A stretch of 64,000 nt of DNA from Fusobacterium ulcerans ATCC 49185 (GTDB taxonomy: Bacteria; Fusobacteriota; Fusobacteriia; Fusobacteriales; Fusobacteriaceae): assembly GCF_900683735.1 (NCBI RefSeq), contig NZ_LR215979.1, positions 3,720,001 through 3,784,000 of the forward strand, read 5' to 3'. The notes under the pieces are model-generated. The model had not been told where the DNA came from. It saw only the letters and a program-made list of their open reading frames with translations, and ran no database searches. A program made the translations under genes and the position numbers. Below, piece after piece: positions 34,432-41,492 of this stretch. Every line of letters begins with the position of its first letter. The stretch's first letter is position 1.

Positions 34432-36417
34432 ATGAAGCAGGCTAAAATAAATTTATTAAAAATAAAAGAACGGTTTAAAAAAGTTTTTCCAGTTATATTT
34501 GTTTCACTTTTCCTCTTTTTTACACTGTGGCACTTTTTTGGAATAGGTAATACTATATTGCCTCCTTTTCTAACTTTGTTATTTTTATTTCGATATCAGG
34601 AAGATTTTAATATAAAGAAACTTTTGAGAATGTATGGAATTATATTTGTTGTGGCACTTATGGCATTTTTGAGCAGAAGAAATCTTATATTTTGTGCATC
34701 TCTGAATTTTTTAGTTCCTTTTATGCTGGTGTATCTATTTACAAATAAATTTAACCCAAAAGCTTATTATATTTATGGAATGGAATTTATCTTTTTACAG
34801 TTCATACCTTTACAATTAGAAGGTTTTATATTGCAGTTGGGAGCTCTGCTCTATGGTGTTTCAGTTATTACTATAGCGCTGTATGTTCATTCTAAAATAA
34901 TCAAGAGAAAGAGAAATTATGGTACAGTGAGAAAAGGAATGAAAAATCTTACATGTCAAATTGAAAAACTAATAAAGAGCGAAGATTTTTCAACTGAAGC
35001 AGAAGAACTTATGGAAATGATGGTTCATCTGAATCAGGTTATTTATTCTACACGAAATTACAAGTATCTAGCAACTGGATATGGAAAAATTAATTATTAT
35101 TTTATGATTATTTTTCAAAGATTCCACTATTTTATGAAGTATCTATCTGAAGAAAAGCAAGAACTTAATGCAGAAGATAAGGAATATCTTCTACATTTAA
35201 GTGAGATTTTTACCCTTGTGGGAGAAAATCTAAATGAGAAAGATAACAGTTTTCTGAAAGAGAAAATAGAAGAATTTTTAAATGAATATGATTTTAGTTT
35301 AATTAAAGAGAGGGAAGCAATAACTGCAATATTAGATGTTTTAAAATTTATTCTTTCTGAGATAGAAAAAACTTCTAAGTACAAAGCAGAAAAGAAATGG
35401 CAGGTTCCAAATCCAGTTCATAAACCTGAAAGTATAAGAGAAATATTAAAATTAGATTTGTTTCAGGTAAGATTTGCAATTCGTCTTTCAATAACTTTGT
35501 GTATAGCTTTTTCTTTTGTGCAGTACACTAAACTTGATCACTCTTACTGGTACCCAATGAGTGTATTCTTTATGCTTATGCCTTATTCTGAGGAAAGTAT
35601 TTTAAAAATTAATAATCGTATATTGGGAACAGTAATAGGGCTTTTTATTGTATTCTTTATGGGAGTATTTTTTCAGGGAACAGTGGAAAGAGCAATTCTG
35701 ATAGTTCTTCTTACTTCGCTGATGTATTATTCCACTCCTACTTCATGGATAATGACTATGTATAGTACTTGCTTTGGAATGGTTCTTACAACAATGATTC
35801 TGCAAGTGGAACAGGCAGTTATTTTAAGGACAATGTATGTGGGAATGGCTGTTGTTACAGCATTTTTCATGAATTATTTTGTGTTTCCAAATACAGTAAA
35901 AAGAGAATTTCAGCATAATCTAAATCAGCTTTTTGATATAGATACTAAAATAATCAGAGAAATAACTAAAACTTTAAAAGGAAATATAGATTTTAATGTA
36001 GTTCGTGATTTAATTGTTCATTCAAATATGGTTTCCAAAGAGATAAAAACATATGTAATTGAGAATTTATTGGAGGGAGAAAAGGAATTTTATCTGCATC
36101 TTCTTTCAATAAATCATAAGCTTATCATGGAGATGGAACAGCTCAATGGATATATTTACAAAAATAAACTTCATATAGATTTAGAAAATAATATGATTAT
36201 TCAGGAACTTTTCAATAACTTTGAAGAAGCTGTAAATGAAATTCATAAAAATTATGAAAAAAATGAGTTTTCTAGTTTTCCAAAATTAGATAAAGAATTA
36301 AAATTTCCTAAAAAATTAGATGATAAACTGTATTTTAATTTTCTGGCATTTAACTGTTTGAAAACAGTTGGGCATTTGACAGAATATAGTTCTAAAATTC
36401 ATGCAGGTTCTCAATAA
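34432..36417 (+). CDS. FUSC-family inner-membrane protein (aromatic-acid exporter-like)
   Basis: 661 residues from ATG 34432; a GTG at 34423 is possible. Two groups of membrane segments (about 20-150 and 345-490) are separated by a charged, helical cytoplasmic region and followed by another such region, the pattern of FUSC/YccS/AaeB-type exporters. DLFQVRFAIRLSITLCIAFS and YWYPMSVFFMLMPYSEES begin the second membrane domain. Such proteins are thought to export aromatic acids or fusaric acid. It stands alone, with its own operator-like dyad. Confidence 0.82.
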   Translation: MKQAKINLLKIKERFKKVFPVIFVSLFLFFTLWHFFGIGNTILPPFLTLLFLFRYQEDFNIKKLLRMYGIIFVVALMAFLSRRNLIFCASLNFLVPFMLVYLFTNKFNPKAYYIYGMEFIFLQFIPLQLEGFILQLGALLYGVSVITIALYVHSKIIKRKRNYGTVRKGMKNLTCQIEKLIKSEDFSTEAEELMEMMVHLNQVIYSTRNYKYLATGYGKINYYFMIIFQRFHYFMKYLSEEKQELNAEDKEYLLHLSEIFTLVGENLNEKDNSFLKEKIEEFLNEYDFSLIKEREAITAILDVLKFILSEIEKTSKYKAEKKWQVPNPVHKPESIREILKLDLFQVRFAIRLSITLCIAFSFVQYTKLDHSYWYPMSVFFMLMPYSEESILKINNRILGTVIGLFIVFFMGVFFQGTVERAILIVLLTSLMYYSTPTSWIMTMYSTCFGMVLTTMILQVEQAVILRTMYVGMAVVTAFFMNYFVFPNTVKREFQHNLNQLFDIDTKIIREITKTLKGNIDFNVVRDLIVHSNMVSKEIKTYVIENLLEGEKEFYLHLLSINHKLIMEMEQLNGYIYKNKLHIDLENNMIIQELFNNFEEAVNEIHKNYEKNEFSSFPKLDKELKFPKKLDDKLYFNFLAFNCLKTVGHLTEYSSKIHAGSQ

Positions 36418-36443
36418 ATTATAAAATAAAGTAACATATAAAT

Positions 36444-36492
36444 AAGCTGACTATAAAGTTAGAATGATTTCTACTTATAAGTCAGCTTTTTT
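36444..36492 (+). terminator. Terminator between the FUSC-like gene and the convergent dehydrogenase
   Basis: AAGCTGACT at 36444-36452 pairs with AGTCAGCTT, with an inner TATAA/TTATA stem; T6 follows. Confidence 0.82.
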
Positions 36493-36503
36493 CTATATTT
36501 TAA

Positions 36504-37577
36504 TTATTTTTCGTAGGCTTCTAATTTTCTTACAGCTTCCCAAAGCATTTCCTTAGTAACAGGGAAAGCAGATACGTTTAAATCAGGAACATCTACAGCT
36601 TTTTGAATTACTCCCTCCATTTCCTCTTCACTGGTATCAAGATTTTTATATGATACAGGAAGGCTGATACTCTTATAAAATGGCATTATTCTATTGATTT
36701 CATCAGTTCTTTCATCTACCATAAGGAGTACAAGAACTCCATAAGAAACTATCTCTCCATGTAAATGGCTGACTTCAACATGATGTATAGTGGAGAATCC
36801 ATAGCACAATGCATGAGCAATAGAGCTGTTATAATCATTTATTACATAGTTTGAAACAATTCCAGTTGTAACAATTATAGCTAAAACTGTTTCCTCTAAT
36901 TCATTAGAAATTTTATTATCTTTGCAGTCATCAAGAGCTTTTTTACCATATTTAACAAGAGGCTCCTGACATAGTCTTGATAGAGTTACTCCAAGAGCAT
37001 TTGAATGATTCAAAGATTTACCTCTTGAAGAAAATTCTGGTTCATATCCTTTTGCCATAGTATCTCCAATCCCTGCCCACAGATATTTGTCTGGAGCTTC
37101 CGCAATTATTTTCGTACTGATGAAAGTGTGTTCTGCTGGAGCAAATCTCCAGTATAGATTTTTAAAAGATCCATTTTCATTATACATTGCACAAACTGAA
37201 GTAACAGAAGCACAAGTTGAAGATATAGTTGGAAAAGTAAAAAGAGGTTTTTTCAATTGTCCAGTAAGACACTTACAGGTATCTATAGCTTTTCCACCAC
37301 CAAAGACAAAAACCATGTCAGCTTCTATAACTGATTTTTCCTGTTTCAATTTTTCAACATTCTCATAGCAGGCTTCTCCACCAAACCAAAGAGTATCAAT
37401 AATTTCAAGAGTACTGTTTTTAATTATATCCTTCACTATATCACTTGCTTTAGCTAAAGCTGTTTTCCCTCCTATAAAGACTACTTTTTTTCCATAAGCT
37501 TCACAAATAGAAGGAACCTCTGTGTAAGGATTTTCTCCAATGCTGTAATTTGGTAAAAATATATTTCTTGTTTCCAT
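36504..37577 (-). CDS. Glycerol-dehydrogenase-like iron-containing alcohol dehydrogenase
   Basis: 357 residues. NAD-binding features GGGKAIDTCK (about 91-100) and TFPTISSTCASVTSV belong to the GldA branch; metal ligands are suggested by GIGDTMAKGYE (Asp), and NSSIAHALCYG and HLHGEIVSYG (two His). The family oxidises glycerol or related diols, or reduces dihydroxyacetone or hydroxyacetone. It lies 40 bases behind the YkvI-type transporter in the same direction and is probably co-transcribed with it. Confidence 0.85.
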   Translation of the reverse strand: METRNIFLPNYSIGENPYTEVPSICEAYGKKVVFIGGKTALAKASDIVKDIIKNSTLEIIDTLWFGGEACYENVEKLKQEKSVIEADMVFVFGGGKAIDTCKCLTGQLKKPLFTFPTISSTCASVTSVCAMYNENGSFKNLYWRFAPAEHTFISTKIIAEAPDKYLWAGIGDTMAKGYEPEFSSRGKSLNHSNALGVTLSRLCQEPLVKYGKKALDDCKDNKISNELEETVLAIIVTTGIVSNYVINDYNSSIAHALCYGFSTIHHVEVSHLHGEIVSYGVLVLLMVDERTDEINRIMPFYKSISLPVSYKNLDTSEEEMEGVIQKAVDVPDLNVSAFPVTKEMLWEAVRKLEAYEK

Positions 37578-37617
37578 TTAAATTTCTCCTTTATATTTTA
37601 GTTTTGTATGATAATTT

Positions 37618-38802
37618 CTATTTAGCAAAAGCTTGGTTCCCTTTTACAACTACTGTAAAATTATTTTCAGCTGCATATTTTCTATTCTTATAGACTCCAA
37701 CTGTTAAAAATGGAATGATAATAATTGCAATTCCTAAATACCCACAGTATCCATATCCATATTTTATGATTTTGCTAAGTCCTATCATTGATACACTCAT
37801 AGATATAATCATACAGAAACTTGAAGTTATAATCCTTCTTATGATTGGTTTTTTAATTTTTTCCATAACTTTTATAGAAGAGAACCTTGAAACAAATCCA
37901 TATATAGTAGTTACACCAGTTGAGATGAAGCATAATAGCAAGGCAATATTATAGAACCAGTACAAAATATTAGTATCTAACTGTTGACAGATATATAAAG
38001 AAGGTAATGTAGTAGCTCCAGCTTGAGTAAAGTCGCCATACCACCCTAACAACATAACTACTGACATTCCCAAAGCAATAGAATTCATTACAAAAGCTAT
38101 TATCATTGATTTTGATACATTTTCCTTTTCTCCTAATTGTTTTCCACAGGCTATCATTGTAGGAATAACAACTGACTGGAATCCAGCATATATAAAAGCA
38201 TTTAAAATAGATTTTTTTACTACAGCTCCATCTGTAAAAAATCCCTGAGAAAAGATTAGAGATATTTCAGGAGCCTTAGCTTTTATTCCCATGAAAAATA
38301 TTATGAAAGTAGATATTAAAATACATATAGACATTACAGTGGAAACTTTAGACACCAAACTAGAACCAAATATAGTCATAACAAGTAAAATGGCTCCAAC
38401 ACTCATTACAGCCATTTTGTATCCCATAATTCCATTAGCTGATATCAATGAAGCAGCTCCAGCAATAACTGCCCCAACAGCACAGATTACCATTATATTG
38501 AAATAGACTTCAAATATCCATTCCAACTTATCAAAAGGGTGGTACAAAGTTTCAAAAAGTTCTTTGTAGTTTTTTAAATTTCTTGAATTTCTCATAATAA
38601 TACATTCTCTCATAGTAAGAGCCAAAAGAGCCATTGCTACTATAGCAGCAATTATTCCCCAAGGACCAGCTACAACAAAGTATTGTGTAGCCTGATTACC
38701 ACTGGCAAAACCTCCTCCAGCATGTGAACTGAATAAAACACTTGCAACTGCAAATATTGCTCCAAATCCTATCTTAGCATAACTATTATTTTCTTTTATC
38801 AT
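37618..38802 (-). CDS. YkvI-family membrane transporter
   Basis: 394 residues from ATG 38802, placed after GAGGAGAG; an earlier in-frame ATG adds 16 residues without a ribosome site. About ten membrane segments. GFGAIFAVASVLFSSHAGGG then FASGNQATQYF at the N terminus and FIYAGFQSVVIPTMIACG are typical of YkvI, a branch of the APC superfamily with unknown substrate. It is preceded by two small ORFs with a terminator between them (38866-39240), which suggests control by attenuation, and followed by a dehydrogenase gene. Confidence 0.85.
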   Translation of the reverse strand: MIKENNSYAKIGFGAIFAVASVLFSSHAGGGFASGNQATQYFVVAGPWGIIAAIVAMALLALTMRECIIMRNSRNLKNYKELFETLYHPFDKLEWIFEVYFNIMVICAVGAVIAGAASLISANGIMGYKMAVMSVGAILLVMTIFGSSLVSKVSTVMSICILISTFIIFFMGIKAKAPEISLIFSQGFFTDGAVVKKSILNAFIYAGFQSVVIPTMIACGKQLGEKENVSKSMIIAFVMNSIALGMSVVMLLGWYGDFTQAGATTLPSLYICQQLDTNILYWFYNIALLLCFISTGVTTIYGFVSRFSSIKVMEKIKKPIIRRIITSSFCMIISMSVSMIGLSKIIKYGYGYCGYLGIAIIIIPFLTVGVYKNRKYAAENNFTVVVKGNQAFAK

Positions 38803-38865
38803 GATTTCTCTCCTCTGTTTTATATTTTCTGAATAATGATGAACATTCACAACCAGCAGCCCTAT

Positions 38866-38967
38866 TTAAAAACAGAGTAGTATTGATTTGAAATTGATAT
38901 ATTTTATTATTATTTTATTTATATTTTTTTCTTTAAAGTTTTTTTCAAATATTGTTATTGTTTTCAT
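38866..38967 (-). CDS. Small ORF 2 of the ykvI leader (33 residues)
   Basis: GGAGG is 5 bases before ATG 38967. The 33-residue product is rich in Lys, Ile and Asn (starts MKTITIFEKNF, ends FKSILLCF) with no homologue known to me. It begins 23 bases after the leader terminator's T-run and ends 63 bases before ykvI. The good ribosome site and clean position suggest it is translated; it may be a second leader peptide or a small protein. Confidence 0.5.
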   Translation of the reverse strand: MKTITIFEKNFKEKNINKIIIKYINFKSILLCF

Positions 38968-38990
38968 ACTAACCTCCAAAATTTTATAAT

Positions 38991-39018
38991 AAAAAAAGAC
39001 CCCATCAAAATTAGGGTC
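38991..39018 (-). terminator. Intrinsic terminator inside the ykvI leader
   Basis: On the - strand AGACCC pairs with GGGTCT across an 11-base loop and T7 follows directly. It stands between the two small ORFs. No promoter-like sequence is seen between it and ykvI, so ykvI transcripts probably have to read through it. Confidence 0.8.
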
Positions 39019-39061
39019 TCCAAGTTTCAAATTTAAAACTTAATATTTTATATAATAAAAT

Positions 39062-39166
39062 TTAGAGGAAGTTCCTAATATGATTTTTTGTACTCAAAAA
39101 TATATTGCTTATAAGAGTTATAACCAATAAACTGAGTATGAGGTTTGTCATATTAGAAATAAACAT
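39062..39166 (-). CDS. Small ORF 1 of the ykvI leader: hydrophobic 34-residue peptide
   Basis: AGGAG lies 10 bases before ATG 39166. The peptide is MFISNMTNL, then a run of Leu/Ile/Val residues (ILSLLVITLISNIFL), then a charged tail STKNHIRNFL. Seven Leu and six Ile in 34 residues fit either an amino-acid-responsive leader peptide or a membrane-active type I toxin-like peptide. It has its own promoter (39212-39240) and a terminator 45 bases after its stop. Confidence 0.55.
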   Translation of the reverse strand: MFISNMTNLILSLLVITLISNIFLSTKNHIRNFL

Positions 39167-39211
39167 ACTGTGTCTTCTCCTTTTTAATTATTTTTTTAAA
39201 TTAATTGATTA

Positions 39212-39240
39212 ATGATACAACATATAAAAATAAAATGCAA
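39212..39240 (-). promoter_or_regulatory. Promoter of the ykvI leader
   Basis: On the - strand TTGCAT (39240-39235) and TATCAT (39217-39212) are spaced by 17 bases, giving a start near 39205, about 25 bases ahead of the ribosome site of small ORF 1. Confidence 0.6.
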
Positions 39241-39395
39241 GTATTTTTTCAAAAATAATTTTGAGAAAAATAAATTATTACATAGATGAAGAGAAATGAA
39301 TAAGATTAGGCAATAGCAAAGAATTCTTTTTTTCTGGAATTGCTTTAGTTCTAAATTTTCTGAAAATATATAATAAAGTTTTAAAAAAAATATAC

Positions 39396-39426
39396 TTGAC
39401 CTAGAGTTGACTCTAGATGATACACT
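39396..39426 (+). promoter_or_regulatory. MerR-type promoter of the flavodoxin gene
   Basis: TTGACC at 39396 and TACACT at 39421 are separated by 19 bases, and the spacer holds the dyad CTAGAGT-TG-ACTCTAG (39401-39416). A long 19-base spacer with a centred palindrome is the hallmark of promoters activated by MerR-family regulators through DNA twisting; the sequence resembles the sites of the AdhR/SoxR-like group. The regulator gene is not in the window. Confidence 0.78.
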
Positions 39427-39534
39427 AACTTAAATAAACTGATTATTATTATGCAATTGGGCATATTTTATGAAACTTAACTGATGATAGATTTGTTTGT
39501 AAATGAATCTTAAATATTTGAAGGAGGAAAAATT

Positions 39535-40092
39535 ATGAAAAAACTTTTGCTTATTTTATCTTTACTATGTATTTTTTCATTAACTGGATATGGAGCTGAA
39601 AATAAAGTTTTGGTAGCTTATTTTACACATACTAATAATACTGAAAAAATAGCTGAGATGATACAGGAATATACAAAAGGGGATACATTCAAAGTGGAGG
39701 TTCTTAATCCTTATCCTGAGGCATACAGAGCAACTACAGAGCAAGCGAAAAAAGAACTGGAATCAGGATATCTTCCCCCTTTAAAATCTAAAATTGAAAA
39801 CTTAGATTCTTATGATACAATATTTATAGGGTATCCTATATGGTGGGGAACTCTTCCTACACCAATGAGAACTTTTTTATCAGAAAATGATTTCTCTGGC
39901 AAAACTATTATTCCTTTCTGTACACATGGTGGCGGCGGAGCAGGAACAAGCTTTACAGATTTAACAGACCTTGCCCCAGACTCTACAGTGATAAGTGATG
40001 GATATGTAACAAGAAATGCTGGTGCTGGAAGAACTCAAGGAGAGGTTACTAAATGGCTGGACTCAATAAAAGACAGCTGGAATAAAAATTAA
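39535..40092 (+). CDS. Exported flavodoxin-family protein
   Basis: 185 residues. Residues 1-21 form a signal peptide (KKLLLILSLLCIFSLTGYG). The flavodoxin domain follows: VLVAYFTHTNNTEKIAEMI binds the FMN phosphate, IGYPIWWGTLPTPMRTFL and PFCTHGGGGAGTS hold the isoalloxazine. Export of a flavodoxin is unusual but this signal-peptide form occurs in several anaerobes. The MerR-type promoter suggests induction by aldehydes, quinones or oxidative stress. GGAGGAAAAATT precedes the ATG. Confidence 0.9.
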   Translation: MKKLLLILSLLCIFSLTGYGAENKVLVAYFTHTNNTEKIAEMIQEYTKGDTFKVEVLNPYPEAYRATTEQAKKELESGYLPPLKSKIENLDSYDTIFIGYPIWWGTLPTPMRTFLSENDFSGKTIIPFCTHGGGGAGTSFTDLTDLAPDSTVISDGYVTRNAGAGRTQGEVTKWLDSIKDSWNKN

Positions 40093-40147
40093 TTATTGAG
40101 AAAAAGAAGTAAAAATTATATACAAATTTTAGAATGGAGTTGTACAA

Positions 40148-41227
40148 ATGAATTATTTTTTTCTAGCATTATCCACAACACTGCTTATTCTTAATTTTTT
40201 TGTTGCATGGAAAACAGTTAAATATGTATTTCCTTCAGATAAGAAGATACTTTTTATAATATTATTTTTAATATTGACTATACTTTTATATGGATATCAG
40301 TTTTTCAACTCATATTTTATATCTAATTTTTCATATGGAAGCAATAGAATTCTTTCATATATAGTCTATTATTATTTAGCCTTTGTTATTTATGGAGCAA
40401 TGGTTTATTTTATAGTTTCAGTTGTAGAGATGATATTTAAATATAAATTAAACTTGAATTTGTATAAGCCTGGCTTTATAATCATTTTTCTGATACTAGC
40501 AATAGGAACTTTTTATAAGCATAGTACTTTATTGACTGAATATGAAATAGACAGTGAAGGGAAAATATCTGCTCCCATGAACATAGTTTTGGTTTCAGAT
40601 GTTCATTTAGGACATATAAATGGAAATGCTTCATTGATAAAGATGATAGACAAAGTAAATTCTCTGAAACCAGATATTGTTCTTATAGCTGGAGATCTTA
40701 TAGATATGTATCTAGAACCTGTCTTAGAAAAAAATATGTTAGAGGAATTAAAAAATATAAAAAGTACCTATGGAACTTATTTTACTCTTGGAAATCATGA
40801 TATATATGGTAGTAAAGCTGCTATGCTTACAGAAATACTTAGAAATAATGCAGAAACTATTGTATTGAGAGATGAAAAAATACTTGTTAATAATGAAATA
40901 TATATAGCAGGAAGAGATAATTTTTCTAAAAAGCTTATCAGAGAAATATTAGATGGAAAAGATGATAAACCTGTTATTCTTATACAGCATACTCCTGATA
41001 CAATAGATGAAGCCGTGGAGAATAAAACTTTTCTACAGGTTTCAGGACATACTCATAAAGGACAGATGTTCCCTGGAAGATTATTTACTAAGAAAATATT
41101 TAAAGTTGACTATGGACATGAAAAGATAGAAGATACTAATATAATAGTTTCTTCTGGATATGGAACTTGGGGGCCTCCTATTCGTATAGGAAGTCAGTCA
41201 GAAATAGTTTTAATCAAAATCAAATAA
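40148..41227 (+). CDS. Membrane-bound metallophosphoesterase
   Basis: 359 residues. Four N-terminal membrane segments (about 1-125) are followed by a calcineurin-like phosphoesterase: LVSDVHLGH, LIAGDLIDMY, LGNHDIYG and SGHTHKGQMFPG contain the binuclear metal ligands. This is the YkuE/YaeI-like group, some of which act on phospholipid or lipid A precursors (LpxG/UDP-diacylglucosamine hydrolase type). Its place behind the flavodoxin gene, 55 bases away, does not reveal its substrate. Confidence 0.88.
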   Translation: MNYFFLALSTTLLILNFFVAWKTVKYVFPSDKKILFIILFLILTILLYGYQFFNSYFISNFSYGSNRILSYIVYYYLAFVIYGAMVYFIVSVVEMIFKYKLNLNLYKPGFIIIFLILAIGTFYKHSTLLTEYEIDSEGKISAPMNIVLVSDVHLGHINGNASLIKMIDKVNSLKPDIVLIAGDLIDMYLEPVLEKNMLEELKNIKSTYGTYFTLGNHDIYGSKAAMLTEILRNNAETIVLRDEKILVNNEIYIAGRDNFSKKLIREILDGKDDKPVILIQHTPDTIDEAVENKTFLQVSGHTHKGQMFPGRLFTKKIFKVDYGHEKIEDTNIIVSSGYGTWGPPIRIGSQSEIVLIKIK

Positions 41228-41492
41228 AATATCTGAGAATAAAATAAAATTACAGCAATAAAAAAATTTAAAAGAATTAAAGGTGTGGCTGAAAGTTGAT
41301 ATGCTCCTTCATAGTAGAAAGATGAAATAAAAAATTTCTCTGCTGTGAGGGGGTATTTTTTTATGGAAAAATTATTATGTACATTCTTTTTTTTATTATA
41401 TTTTTTATAAAAAATTTAAACTTTCTATTAAATTTAACTGTAAAATGATAAAATATTATCTGGATAGTATTGAGATTAAGTAGGAGGAAAAT

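Noticed and set aside
41228-41492. Small gene or RNA between the phosphoesterase and the helicase genes
   Set aside because: No reading frame with a ribosome site and no stable hairpin with a T run was seen.
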